Below are positions 23,257 through 36,402 of a DNA stretch of 64,000 nucleotides, piece by piece. A program made the position numbers and the translations under genes. The notes under the pieces were generated by a model. The model was not told the DNA's origin. It saw only the letters and a list, made by a program, of their open reading frames with translations, and did no database searches. Positions within the stretch are counted from its first letter, which is position 1; each line of letters opens with the position of its first letter. Location: positions 17,950,887 to 18,014,886 of the forward strand of contig CM037874.1 in NCBI GenBank assembly GCA_021292105.1, read 5' to 3'. This DNA comes from Anadara kagoshimensis (taxonomy: Eukaryota > Mollusca > Bivalvia > Arcoida > Arcidae).

Positions 23257-23321
23257 TGTACTGCATGGAGTTATGCAGTAGAATGGACCGTCCATTCTAC
23301 TGCATAACTCCATGCAGTACA
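23257..23321. repeat. Near-perfect 65-bp palindrome
   Basis: Two perfect 32-bp arms (outer TGTACTGCATGGAGTTATGC, inner AGAATGGAC) are separated by one base at 23289. It would form a cruciform or hairpin. It lies just outside the 3.2-kb element and 3' of the first VWA gene. Possibly the core of a small hairpin MITE. Confidence 0.85.
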
Positions 23322-23746
23322 GTCAAAGCAAATGTTCTTAAATATAGTCGATCAAAGACAAATTTGATAGACCAGCGAAATATATAGTACTTGTATGTCG
23401 GGTGAAAATATAACGCAGCTTGACTGGCTTGTCGTAAACCATATGCATTGTCTATATCTGACAATCACATTTGATGGTATATCAATAATATTAATAAAAA
23501 TATTTGTTACGTTTTGCAGAAATAATAATAACAATTTTATTTCTAAATAAAGAAATTTTAATATATAATAGCAATTATATTTACATATAAATTCAGTCGT
23601 AAATATAGTAAAAAAAAATCTATTTTTATTACATGTTCTTGTCTATGAATATGGAAAAAGTTTCTAAATCAGCCTGTCGCTCTTTTTTTATGATTTAGGT
23701 TTGAAATTCCAATTTTTACGCATCTATAAAATGATTTAAATAACGT

Positions 23747-26700
23747 CTATCTCGTATATTTAAATTTGAATGACGTTTCTTTCTCACAAATGTGATTTAC
23801 AAACTTCCTGGCTAGGTCGATCATCGGTTGTCCTGACAATACATATTCCTCTTTATTTTGGTAGGCCATTCCTACTAGGTCAGATATTGAATAATCTCCT
23901 AAGTTAACAACATAACTTATGACGTCATTTTGAACTGCTCCCATAGTTGCTTGTTTCACCTCATCTAGAGGAACTTTGCCACTGACAAAGGTAACAGCTA
24001 TGTGCTTTGCAATGTCTCTTGCGCCATTCGCTACACTAAACCCATTTTGAGCCATTTCTTTTACAATATCTGACAAGTGACTCTGTGTATATGTGTCAAG
24101 ATGTGCACGAACATCGGCGATGTTTCTGTATTTGTTCAACTTAAATCCGTTGATGTTTTGGCATTCTGAAGTTATACATCCAACCTAAAATAAAATACAG
24201 AATGGGAAACGAATGTAGACATTATTAAACACGGATAAACCGTAACCGTTACACCCAGTAATATAAGTGACGTCACAAAGACAGTCAAGAAATTTATATA
24301 TTTACATAATGCTAAGACAGAAAGCCCATGTAGTTGCAACAGACAGTGATTTCCATTGCTTAAGTGACTAATTAAATATGTCGTTTTATTTATAAATGTA
24401 TACAAGTTGTGTCAATGATTAGTTAGAACAACTTATATACAGTACGGACCTGTCGAAAATTTTTACAATAAGCAAACGATTTATTGCTGAACGTTCGTCC
24501 CATTGTTAGAAAGAAGTTGCGATTTAAATGGTTACATAAACAGAAAACATAAACGGCATGTGAAGTTTGCTGTATATTTAAATACCCAGTTTGCATTGGA
24601 CTCGCGATAAAAAAGCAATAGAAACTGAAACTGTTTTAAACAGTGTAAAAAAATGAGTAAAGGCATGTCGCATTATTGCCATTGTTATTCCATTCAATGT
24701 TTGACCGAAAAATAATAATAGAATCTATCATGAGTATCCATGTAGGATATGGAAATCTCACCCGAGGGGTTGAATATTTCAGTCGGAGACGAGGCTTGCC
24801 GAGTCTGTGACAGAAATATTCAACCCCGAGGGTGAGATTTCCCTATCCTACATGGATAAACTCATGATTGATACTTTTTCATCCATTTTAATGACAATTT
24901 TTTGTTTGAAGTATCAGTCACATCGACATCGACGCCATTTTTGTAAATCTAACTTTGTTATTTAACGTTTTACATATAAATAAATATGACCATCGGACAG
25001 AATGTACCCGATTTTGGTTTATACATCATGTATAAACTAGAAAATAAGGCCATTTATTTTAATCTCCCAAATTAAACATTTGAAACGCGGTGATAAATTC
25101 CTAAATTTTGAAAACTCAGGTGTCATTTTCCCGCAAGACGATGTCAAGTCTTCACGATATGACGTCATTAAATTGTCCTTTGATTGTGACGTCACTAAAA
25201 GCCGCCCGTGGAGGTGGAGATAAGCACGTGGAGGTGAAGATAGAAATTTCTTCCACCTTGTATTCAAGCGGAATTATTAGAATCTTACACCAGTAACAGG
25301 GTAAGACAGAGATATCTCAAACGAGGATGAATATTTTCTTGTCCAGAACGAGCTTTTTCCCACATGGGTTAATATTCAATCTTATCCTGTCACTGGTGTA
25401 GGATTCTTTTTCTCACACATTTGCAACATAAAACATGATTTGTAAACAAAAAATGGCATAAAATATCACTGAGTATTCATGTCACCATCCGTCGGCTGAA
25501 AATGACGTAATCGATTTTTGTTGACGTTCTCACGTAAAATGATCGTGACGTCATCAATTAAGCGTGTGTAAGTAATTGTGACGTTGAAAAATTGTTGGTT
25601 GGCTTCGGAATTTTTCTAAACTTATTGAGTCCTCTCAACGATAAATCCAGAGCAGGTATACCTACGCGGGAAATTGAGCGTGTAGCCTGTCTCAACCCTA
25701 GGGTGAGACAAGGAAATCCCACATGGGTAAAAACGCGGGATTTCCATTTAAGGGGTGTGAGAAATCTCTATCTCAAACACATGGAGATGGAAGAAAACCT
25801 ATTCCATGTGTTTGCTTTGACGGAACCCTCTGAGCATTTTATAAGACAACTATTCTATTGTTTAAATACAGGAAACAATTTAAAGTTATTTAATTCATCA
25901 AATACGATGTATTTAAGCGTTAAACGACCAATAATATACAATTATGGACTTTTTAGTGGTTGTATATGGTGTGATATTCACCGGAAAAATAAATATTGAT
26001 CGAGGCGACAGCCGAGGTCAATATTTATTTTTCCGGTGAATATCACACCATATACAACCACTAAAAGTCCATAACTGTTTTATTATATAATTAAGCCACT
26101 GTGGCACTTCGGCTGACAATGTTTTCTCAAACCTGTGACCAGACAATCTAACTATTTTACCAATGTTAAGATTTCCCTGCCCACCCTGGTTGATCAAACT
26201 AAAATTATCCCGCATTAGTTAGATCAATATGACTTTTTAAGTCTGATTCTATGAAAAAATAAATGACATTCCAGATGAGACACAATCAATTACACACTAT
26301 TGTAAATTGATAATGCCATAACGTCAACGTTCTATGAAAAAATAACAAGACACAATCACTTGCGTACACTTAATTGATGACGTTCTAATCATTTTACGGA
26401 GAACGTCAACGAAAATCGATGACGTACACCGAATTTGATATTCACCGGAAAATCCGTGGTATATGATGTGAGATCCAGTGGTCACGTGTTACCGTTTTAG
26501 CCAATCATAAAGATGGAATTTATTAATTATATAATAAAGCTCTTTATTATATACTCTACTCAATAATCCATGTAATACGGTCATACAATAAAAATGGTAT
26601 TGAATGAGTGTGACGTCATAAAAGCATAAAAGCCATTTCAGAGTGACGTCACACAATTGACCTAGTTCACATTTGACACTGTTTGAGCTGATACTTTTGT

Positions 26701-29700
26701 ACTTTTCTTCTAAAAAGAAGATACAGTGTATTTAAATTGAAAATGTTTGTTTTGTTTTTATATCCTGCGGACAGACTATTGTTTACTTTTAATATTTCAG
26801 CAGAATTACTTCTGGCGCATACAACGTACACATTTACGTGAACTTGTTGCGTATCGGCCAATCAGCTGTTTTCTTATAATGAGAAGACAAGTTTTAAATC
26901 TACGAAAACCCGTTTTTTATGGGATTATATAATAAATAGAATCTTGCATTCGTGTTTATGCAATATTGAATTTATTAAACTCGTTGAATAATGTTTTATG
27001 CAACTCGCCAAGGCTCGTTGCATAAAAATTATTCAACTCGTTTAATAAATTCAATATTACATAAACACTCATGCAAGATCCTCTATTTCTTAGTTTGGTG
27101 CCCGAGGCTTAAAAGGCATTTTCATTTTCTGTCCTGATATCGATAGATTGATTGAAGGAGAATAAACGTCCCAATCAAGATGACTTCACTTATAGAGTCG
27201 TCACAAGCCATAGGTGAAGTGGCAGAAATGGTTACCTTTGCCGTGCGCTCAGGACAATGTGCAGGGAAGGTTCTTCAAAGTGTAATGCCTTCCATACTAT
27301 GGGTTTTTTAATTTCTCTTCCGAAGAACCCCGCGACTGTTATTTCCTAATATGTCGAATAATTTGCAATAGAATAGTCACTGCTTATGTTTATGTCTTGG
27401 CCAGACCCGGTCAGTGCTCCAACTTACGACATCCCACATACATGTACGAAGCGGGCACCGTAATTGAGCTACCGTAAATGTTGTGTGTCATGATAGCGAT
27501 TAATTGGAGACGCCAGTAACGTGAGCAGTAATGTCAGACATACCTGCATTCCCTCCTGCATGTCATCTTGTGTCACTACCTCTTCTATAAACTGTATAAT
27601 CTGCTCAGATTTTGGACCACCATTGTAAGCGGCATCGAACACAAAGTTTATATCGGCAGGTGCTCTTAGACCGCAAGCTGTGAAACACAAGGAATGAAGC
27701 ATTACGAACATGTATAGAGAACACTGAATTTTTTCTCATCTGTCAAACAAAATTAGTTATCACCAATTGCAAGTAAGTACTCTGTCGCAAATAAGTAACC
27801 ACTCTGCAAATTAGTAATCTGCTAACAGGAACGCTAGAACTGTCTCTTGAGAGCCAAATACCCCGCTCCTAACATCTACAAAGGTTTAATGTTTTCCCTC
27901 GACCTTGACCGTACCGATATGACCTTGGCTCATGGTCATGATCATGACATACCTTTGGACCATGAACATCATTTATGTTAAGTTTTATGACAGTCGTCAA
28001 AAGCAATTATGAGATATGACCAGGGCACGGTTTTACACTGACAGACAGTCATGGCGGTCCCTGTATGCCCCCACCCCCGCCCCCAAATAGTTTGCGGGAG
28101 TATAAAAATAACACAATGTCCACTACTGTTTATTTAGCCTGTTTCGGAGAAAGCAAGATTGCAAAATATTCTATAAATTTCAATATGACGGGTACAAATC
28201 AATGATTCTTTTACTTACATGAGCCAAGTCGTTACAAAAAATTCCTGTTTCGGCTCCATCCTTGCTTCATATATCATTTTATGCCTAAATATAACCTAGG
28301 TGGGTATTTACAATGGTAATAATTTTACAAAATGGCGGGGTTCTTTATGTTACGTAGTCTTGACGGAAGAATTGACTATTTACATCGGTTAGTGCAGCTC
28401 AAGAACGGATTGATTTTTGCGTAACCGGGATGAACAAAACTGTTTAGTGAAGTATTAAAGTGAACTACCTTTATGCATTTTCAAACGTTTGAAAAAATGG
28501 ACGTAAATTCAAACTTTTAAACTCAACCCGACCTTTGAGCTACCCTTCATTGCACTCCTTGCGAACCTATTTAAAATAATAAATTCTTCCGCCATCATTA
28601 CGTCACACGAAAGACACCGCTATTTTGTCAAAAATAATACCATTGTAAACACCCACCCAAAATACGTTTTGGTGTATTAAAGGAGTTATAATGCATGGAT
28701 TAGATCGAAATTAGGATCATTAACAACGACTCGGCTCCAGGCATGGGGCGAATTACATTGCAATGTAATGCATTACATTACAATTACTTTGACAAAAGTA
28801 GCATTATATTACAATTACATGTATTTTCAAAAGTAATGCATTACATTACAATTACTTTACCAATTGAAAGTAATGTATTATATTACACATTACATTTTAT
28901 AAAGAATGCAAACATATAAATACGATATGTTTCGGATTCAGAATTTGAAATTGAAATTTTGGGTTCTTTTTCTATAAAGTTCTTATTTTCTTATTTTCAA
29001 CTGTTAAAAACAGGAGTATATATAGTGAATAAGTGCATGTATAGATTCTTTTTGCTTTGGGTCATTCAACTGATATTTCTGCTGTTTACCAGTAGGTTTT
29101 ACAAAATTTGTCAAAGTTGATTGTTCATCTATGTCAGGTTTTTTATTATCCAAATACACATTTCTGTTTTTACTCTAAAAAAAACTATTGGGAAGTCTAA
29201 AGATCACAAGAAAAAAACAGAGATGCTGTAAGGAATTTTTTCATATTATATGGTTTTTTTTTTATCATTATTTTATTCCGGGCACTGAATGTTTCTTAAT
29301 TACCATTAAATCAAAACAGTAAAAGGAGTTGATAGGTATACAAACTAATTAGTGGTATTGTCAGGTGTAATTTATAAACCATACCTTTAACAAATAACTT
29401 CTTTAATCATTAAAGATAGGTTACCTTAATAGCATATAAAAAGGATTACAAAAAAAAACCAAAAAAAAAAAAAAAAAAAAAAACAATTCCTTGTAAAAAA
29501 TAAAATTGTTTTCATAACAGGTTATCAGTTAAAGCAAAATTACAAATTATTGTAGTTACTGAAACTTATATTTAGATATGTTGCAAATTTTAATGTGATC
29601 TTTAGACTTCCCAATAGTACTAAAAACAGCATTTGCATTTTGCTTTAAAATGTATTTTTATCCTTTACATTTGTTGGAAATTCAAACTGATCTGAAGTAT

Positions 29701-32700
29701 ACTAAGTTTTTAGCATTTTATATAGTTTTAGTATTAAGGTTGAATGAAATAAATTAGTAGTTTGACAACAGTTCACAGTTACAATTTTTATAGACATCGA
29801 TTTTCAAATTTTATATTAGGGAAAAAAGTAGCATGTAGGTACTTACTAGCCCTGAATTGTAATGGTAATAATATCTAACATTTAATACAGAGAAGTAATG
29901 CTATGTAATGCCATGTAATGCTTAAATTACATTCATTTTTGTCTATGTAATGCATTACATTACAATTACGTGTAATGCAAAAATTAGGGCATTACACATT
30001 ACATGCATTACTTTCAGAAAAGGTAATGCATTACTGGGCATTACAATTACAAATTAGCATTACCCCATGCCTGCTCGGCTCATGTACCATGTGCCATTCA
30101 AATCTTCAAAATATTAGCGTTGTTCCTTTCTTTGCAGCAGAGTAAACAGATAGTAAACTCTTTCGCACAACATTAATACTACGCATGGCTATTTAAATCA
30201 TTAAAATACAATAATTATATGTTAAATAGCAAGAAAGTTAAACTTATGTATGAGCTATTTATTTTTTAAAATGCATTCATTACTTTAGCAAAACAAATAT
30301 TTCAAGAAATACATGAACCAAAGTCAAAAGTAGAGTGTCATAATAAATTGAACTCTTTTGGCGAGTTTGTTCATGAACTATTGTTGATTTTTGTGTGTTT
30401 GGTTGCGTTCGTTGTTGGCATGAAATTGATATAAAACGTACCTTGTTCCTTTGGTTCAGGAGTTGTTGTGACTGAAAAAAACCCAGAAGAATATGAAGAA
30501 TAAATCAGTGTTATATAAGACGTCTAAAATAGGCGATTTTATATCAAGATAAATGCTAACAACCTTGAACTGAGCGTTTGACCTTTATTTCGATTGCTTA
30601 TTCTGGACGAGTACGTTTAAATATTAGGATCACCCGTATTTATATCTTCCAGGAACGCTAACCATGTGCATTGTGAATAAACTCGGAAATAAATGCGAAT
30701 CCTTAGATTACCCATGCATTGGGTGGATCTTCCTATACAAATATTACTAATGTAAGGGCAAACTGACAGAAATTTTCTGCGTATAAATTTCGAATTACAT
30801 AACAATTTATAAATATACCCCTTGTTCATTATCTTCAAATTATCTCCTTTTATACAATTTAATTAACCTACCAATTTAAAACAAGACTAACGCTGTAACA
30901 TGCATAAAACGACTTTTTAATTCATTGGTCCAGAGGCTGGATCAATAAAAAGTTACAAGGTCAAGTTTTGCATCTGCCAGTGTCATTTAAAAACAAAAAA
31001 TAATAGGAAAATGAAATGGCTTACAAATAAATAAATAAATACTTAGTCTTATATTCGCAATGACTGATTTGTGTCTCACATAAACTTATTGACAACGTTT
31101 ACATTTAAGTAAACTGGCATGACCTTTAGTAGTGGTTACCTCCCCCGTTTGTTTGTTCCCGGTGAATCTCCCACAATGCGTATTATATTGTGGGAGATTC
31201 ACCGAGAACAATCAAAGGAAGGGCACAAGCATGACCTGTCGACCGCTCGTGGAGTCCGATTTTTATCGGAGCTAAACGCATTGAAGGGATAAAATGACGT
31301 CAAAAAGGCAGAACTAAATGCTCAGAGAGCTTAAAAATGAATGTTACTGTTTCATTCAAAACCAGCAAAACCAGCGAGTGAGAAATGAAAACCAGTGTTT
31401 TCTAATATCCAATGTTTGACATTTTGCAAATTCTAAGCAGAAATGTCAATAATTTATACTGTTATTGTAAATATAAGATTCAATTAAATGAGAATTGCCA
31501 CTTCCAATATATTGTTTATTCCCCAGAAATCACAACAAAAAGAGAGTTATTGATAAAGTAAATAAACAAGTTTTAAAGAAAGGATACAGATACAGATAAG
31601 TAGTAATATTTACCTGGGCATGCCTTTGTTTCTAGCTCACTGGTAATTGAACTAAGAGATGCATAATTCTTCACATCAAATACATTATTGTTAGAACTTG
31701 CTATTCCTTTCAGTTCAGACTTGTCGGTTCCTGAACCAACTCCGATAGCTATCATGGTGATGCCTGCAGCTTTCGCCTAAATAAATTAATAAATAAAAGT
31801 AAAAAAATGGAACAGAAGATAGATCCATTTCTTACACATTCTAATGATATAATTTTAAGGCGTGATTATAACCAGTTAGAGTTTTATATATATAGGAAAT
31901 GAGTACGTTGTCATTTACAGTTCAGAGCCTAGTTTACAAAGCTAAATTAAAGTTATTCGTTAACCAAAATTACCGATTACTGTACTAATTATGGTTTTAT
32001 CATTTGCTCTTATTATGTTTCGTGCACCTGGACCCTGGCCTCGAAATATTAACATTGAGGTAACGAAGTGTGACTTTTTCTCTATGCATCAAATTTGTCT
32101 TTAATGTGCTGCTGAACAGAGAGAGAGAGAGAGAGAGAGAATGAATGAACATTTCTGATCAGAAACTGGACAAGCCTAGTCTCTGACTGAAATGTTCAAC
32201 CCATCTTGTGAGATTTTCCTATCCTCCGTGTACACTCAAAATGAATTCTTATAATCTCAGACGAGGGTGGATATTTTCTGTTGCATGACAACCCTATCCC
32301 ACATGCGCTGAAACATGTATTGAAAAATAACGCGTTACATATTTTAAAAGACCTACTTTGTTCGCTTCCCTTAATGTTACATCCTTACGTTGCGATCTCC
32401 CATCTGTAATGACAATCCCAACTTTTTGAACATTGTCACGTGCTTGGACCATCTGTTTTTCTCTCATATATTTTATAGCCATTCCTGTTTCAGTTCTAGA
32501 TCCAAAATAATGCTTTAAACCAAGTATTGCTGATGTTAGATTCTCATTGGACAGAGCGTAATCAAACTCAAAATGTTCAAATTCTTTATGGCCATAGGTC
32601 ACTACGGACACGCGTACATTTTCTGGACCAACTAAGAAGGTGTTAGTAAAATTTGCAACAAATTCCAGTCCAAGTTGAAAATCTTTTAGTCGAACACTGG

Positions 32701-33628
32701 CCGAGGCGTCGATGACAAAGGAGATATCGGCTATGTGACATGCTGAAATACATGTAAACTATATTTAATTTACTTATTTAAAGCTACGATAATTCTGATA
32801 ACGGCTACAAAATCAATGATTTCGTTAAAAGGCGTGATTAATTTGGGAACAAAATATGTTGCATGAGTACAATTTATTAGTTAAATGTTACTTTTATTAT
32901 TGGTCAGTTTCAGTTTTATTTTTTTAAATAACCTTGTAATTGAGATTTTCACTTAGATATCGAAATTAGTAAGGTTTCCGGGAATAAATAAATTAATCAT
33001 TGTAAAGGTTGAGTTCAGAAACGTTTTTTCCAGACTAGAGGGACAGAAAGAAACCAGTTGGTATCATAGTAAGTTCAACGGCCATTTGTTCCGGATCTGG
33101 AACAAATAATAAAATTTAATAAAAAAAATAGTGCAAAACATAAAAAAAACTAAGCTTTAGCCAAAGAATAGTAAACAATTGGAACTCGCTCCCAAATAAT
33201 GCAGGAACATTGACAACATAAATAATTTTAAAACAGATTCAATACACCTTGGGTACATTTGGCTATTAAATATCTGCCAGACTGCTCTACCGAATAAAAT
33301 ATAACCGGAGGTGACTAATACATGGATGGAATGGGCAGCAGAGGCTTACGTCTACTTAGAAAATCACAAATACATGCAACAGTATCCAGTTTCAAAACCG
33401 TTAAATAGTATGATATCCCTTAACTTAAATTCCGAAGCTTTTGCAAATCTTTGTTGGAACTATGGATGTACGTTTGTGACAAAACTAAATTCTGATGTTG
33501 TCAGCTTGAAGTGATCTTCAAAATGATGCCTTAAATTCCTAAGTATTTTAACAATTCGCAAAATTATTTGCCAATTTTAAGTTAAGGGAAATTTTATTAA
33601 GAAAGGATTGTGAATCTAAAGCCAGGTT

Positions 33629-33661
<33 letters not shown>

Positions 33662-35942
33662 AGATTAAAAAATAATAGTATTTAATTTCACCTGCAGTAT
33701 TCGCTTTAGTTTTCTTCGGCGGTTGTTTCCATGGATCTGCTAAAATAACAATTATAAAATTTTTAAAAAATTGTTTCATCGCCAGTATTTGATAAACAAA
33801 TGTTTTTTTAATTATGGTTATATTTATTGGCTCAGAAAAGTTTATTATATTTTAATTGTACAACTTCACATACTATAAAACACAATAAATCGTTATCAAG
33901 CTACCAATAGACACCAAGAACGGTTATAAATGCACAATGTTGTAATTTGTGTAATTAAGTGTTGTTGTTGAATGTTACTTAACGTCGCATCGACAATTTG
34001 TCAGCTATTCGCATCGAGAACTACTTTACTTTTAATTTCTATTGATTAATCTATGAACACGTCCGTGTATGTATATGAAATTGCAAGCGTATTTTATGTT
34101 TTACCGTATACCAGGGCTACTTTAAGGTGCTAGCTCACAGAGTCAATACGCCACAGACAAGCGTACCACTACCCAAATCACAATGTACTGGCACCGGATG
34201 AGCCAGTAACGGCTAACAGCAAGGAAAAATTCACTTTCCCACATGTGGTCTGAACAGGACACGAATTCACATGGGGGAGAAACCCTGGATTTGTAGACTG
34301 ACGTCCTACGCGTCCTCAGGAAAAAAGTGAGTTTGGCGATAAATCAAAATGTGTATTTACGAAAAGGGTATTCAAAAGTAACACATAATAATTTAAATAA
34401 TGCATCCAAATATACTTTTAGCAGGTGGCAGATATACCAGAATTAGATGACTTCGAAAAAGAATTGACGATAAGTGATGTGGCAAACTTATCGAGGGACA
34501 TAAGTTAAAATATTTAACTTTATATGAATTATATATCTATAAACAAGAGACCCAATAGCGTCATTGACGCCCAACTCAAAAAGCAAGTTAATATGTGTTT
34601 CATTTATAGAAAGCGAATGTTGTGTTTATTGCCATTATAACTCACGGAAACATGCCAAACAAAAGTCTCAAGATTTTCTTGGAAGTCATTAAAATTTTAT
34701 ATTATTAGCATAAATAATGATAATTGTGTTGATGAAAATTTCCGTAAAAACCCATAACATATGTTCAATGGCTTTCTTTTTCTCTAACTTTTAAATTTGA
34801 ACAAAATTAGTCGAAAATTATATGCTCAATGGCTTCTTTTGCCTTTTAGCTATTTATAGCATGATTTATAGCTATCATGGGGAGTTGGGGAGCTAGTTGG
34901 AGGCTGGTTTCATCTGCTAAAAACTCGTTAGTACACTAGATAATAAGTCCAACATATGCATGGTTGAACAATATACAAAATAAAAAGAATTTAAATGTGC
35001 AGTTAAACCGAGATGAAACAAAACAAACGTGCCAAACCAATGATGTTATTAAACTTTATAAACAGGGTGTTAATTTAGATATAACATGTTTACCAAACAT
35101 TTTTTTAACGTATGGAGTTTGAAGGCAAACACAAACTTTGCAAAAAATAGAAAGTTTTTACGAATCATTATGGATTTATTGTATACCATACGGACACGTA
35201 TTCCGTTTTTGACGATCACTTGGCTTTAATTGTTTAAAATAAATAAATAACAAAGTAACAAACCCATGCTTAAATAACATTCCATAAGTAAAATTTAACT
35301 TTCGAAACTTAAGTTAAACGCGTGAACTTTCATAAGGGAAATGAGACCGGGTTCTCCACTCCTGTTTTAGCTGGTTACAACAGCCACGTGTGGAATCACA
35401 GTTTGGAATGGAAGAACTATACAAAACGCAAAATATAACCAGAGTTATTTTAGATACAGAGGTATCATCCATGCATTTATCAACAATATTGTGATGACGG
35501 CCAACACAGACATTTGAATGGAATTCTTAGTTAATTCTAATATCTTACCTTTACGTGTGTCTCTCCATGATTTAACATCTACAAGTCCACCTTGTAGTTC
35601 CTGAATCTGTAAACAAAAATACATTTTATTTACAATATTATTTCAATTTCAAGCCAATAATATGTTAATAAACATTACGTAAACCGTATATTACATATAA
35701 AATGTTTTCTATATCTTTACTCCGCTCAATTTAACAAAAACAAAAGCTGGAGTTAAAATATGATTGTATATTTCAGATATTATGAAAAATTAGAATTTTA
35801 TTTTATGTATATCTAATCACTAATATTTCCAAAAAAAATTGTTTAAATTCAAATTTAAATATAAAAAGGATATTTTAGATACAAAATTTAAACATACCAG
35901 AAATACTATACAGATAGCAGCAATGGGCAATATCCGAGCCAT
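23747..35942 (-). CDS. Secreted protein with two VWA domains, eight exons (VWA gene 1)
   Basis: Exons in transcript order: 35942-35898, 35606-35549, 33739-33692, 32742-32357, 31776-31614, 30471-30442, 27677-27544, 24184-23747. All GT-AG with consistent phase; total 1302 nt, 433 aa. Residues 1-15+ are a signal peptide (MARILPIAAICIVFL). Residues 36-50 form a Lys/Pro-rich linker. VWA domain 1 (about 55-230) keeps the full MIDAS: D62-A-S64-A-S66, T134/T136 and D164-G. A short linker, TTTPEPKE, leads to VWA domain 2 (about 251-420), in which MIDAS is lost (D258-A-A-Y-N; VSG instead of TDG). Cys pairs likely close each domain (52/232, 245/421). VWA domains bind collagen and other matrix ligands through MIDAS metal. 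A two-VWA secreted layout resembles matrilin-like proteins and the mussel byssal proximal thread matrix protein; that link is inference. An AATAAA follows near 23540. Confidence 0.88.
24727..24868. repeat. Hairpin MITE in the last intron of VWA gene 1
   Basis: Arms of about 55 bp: ATCATGAGTATCCATGTAGG on the left and its near-complement CCTACATGGATAAACTCATG on the right. The inner parts are GAAATCTCACCC / GGGTGAGATTTC and TTGAATATTTC / GAAATATTCAA. Confidence 0.8.
25944..26073. repeat. Hairpin MITE in the last intron of VWA gene 1
   Basis: Arms of about 55 bp, nearly perfect. The outer ends are TGGACTTTTTAGTGG and CCACTAAAAGTCCA; the inner part is GTGATATTCACCGGAAAAAT. The loop is only about 20 bp. 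Confidence 0.85.
26934..27088. repeat. Hairpin MITE, family E, copy 1
   Basis: Arms of about 65 bp: outer AATAGAATCTTGCATTCGTG and its complement ending ATGCAAGATCCTCTATT; inner GTTGAATAAT / ATTATTCAAC. A second copy of the same family is at 46247-46378. Confidence 0.8.
27155..27475 (-). mobile_element. tRNA-derived SINE, family B, reverse copy
   Basis: On the minus strand it runs from a tRNA-like head (GGTAGCTCAATTACGGTGCC) through CCGGTCTGGCCAAGAC and the family body. It ends near 27155 with a segment similar to other family B tails. It abuts the exon at 27544-27677 of VWA gene 1 on the intron side. Confidence 0.6.
28738..30073. mobile_element. Complete non-autonomous hAT-like DNA transposon
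   Basis: The element is bounded by perfect 11-bp inverted ends, CAGGCATGGGG and CCCCATGCCTG. It is flanked by an exact 8-bp direct repeat, CTCGGCTC (28730-28737 and 30074-30081), which is the target-site signature of hAT transposons. Both ends carry many subterminal TAATGCATTAC / TTACAATTAC motifs, the usual transposase-binding arrangement in this superfamily. Inside are 23-bp perfect inverted arms, 29185-29207 against 29595-29617. No transposase frame is present. It lies in the intron between the exons at 30442 and 27677 of VWA gene 1. Confidence 0.85.
31150..31213. repeat. Small hairpin
   Basis: Arms of about 27 bp, with CGGTGAATCTCCCACAAT on the left and ATTGTGGGAGATTCACCG on the right. 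It lies in an intron of VWA gene 1. The GGTGAATCTCC part recalls the CGGTGAATATC arm of the MITE at 25944. Confidence 0.75.
32119..32141. repeat. (GA)n microsatellite
   Basis: A short GA run between two exons of VWA gene 1. Confidence 0.7.
33966..34315 (-). mobile_element. tRNA-derived SINE, family A, copy 3
   Basis: Matches the copies at 1135 and 13385 through the body (ACTTAACGTCGCATC, CACATGTGGTCTGAAC). The tRNA-like head is more diverged and its first part is lost near 34315. It is in an intron of VWA gene 1. Confidence 0.6.
35270..35515 (+). repeat. Dispersed repeat, family C, copy 2
   Basis: Shares GAAATGAGACCGGGTTCTCC, TTAGCTGGTTACAACAGCCA and an ATCAACAATATTGTGATGAC end with the other family C copies. 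It lies in the intron downstream of the exon at 35549-35606 of VWA gene 1. Confidence 0.55.
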
Positions 35943-36170
35943 CCTGATGTATTGTCTTGAATGGTTGCAAATGGTGTTATAAATGTATATAATATTATAT
36001 ATATTCCAAAAAATATACCGTTCAACGACGTCTGAATTAATTATTCATTATGTTGTAATTGTAATAATTTGAATATATTTGCATTTTTATTACAGATATC
36101 CCGGTGTTTTTTTCATTAATTGCTTATTAGTTGTCTGAGGTTTTTTTTTAATTTCTAAATATTGCATACA

Positions 36171-36402
36171 TACAGTGCAGACCTGTCGAAAGTTTAACAC
36201 TGAGCTGACGATTAGTAGTGAAATTATATATATATATATATAAAAGCTCGGCAACCGAGCGGCAGATATGATAGTTAGTGAACAATAAACTTTACTGCTG
36301 CTAAAAAAACAGTGGACATTTTACCCATGTAGCTAACGAGGGGTCGAGATTAAACGCACCAATTCGTTAGCTTTATGTTAAATTTTCGACAGGTCTGTAC
36401 AG
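36171..36402. mobile_element. MITE, CAGACCTGTCGAAA family, copy 2
   Basis: Inverted ends of about 29 bp: CAGTGCAGACCTGTCGAAAG and the complement of TTTCGACAGGTCTGTACAG. A TA run and an AGCTCGGCAACCGAGC mini-hairpin lie inside. It sits about 230 bp upstream of the start codon of VWA gene 1. Confidence 0.75.

Noticed and set aside
25592..25999. 135-codon plus-strand frame
   Set aside because: It runs across hairpin MITE sequence and its end is mirrored by a minus-strand frame from the other arm, which marks it as repeat-derived.
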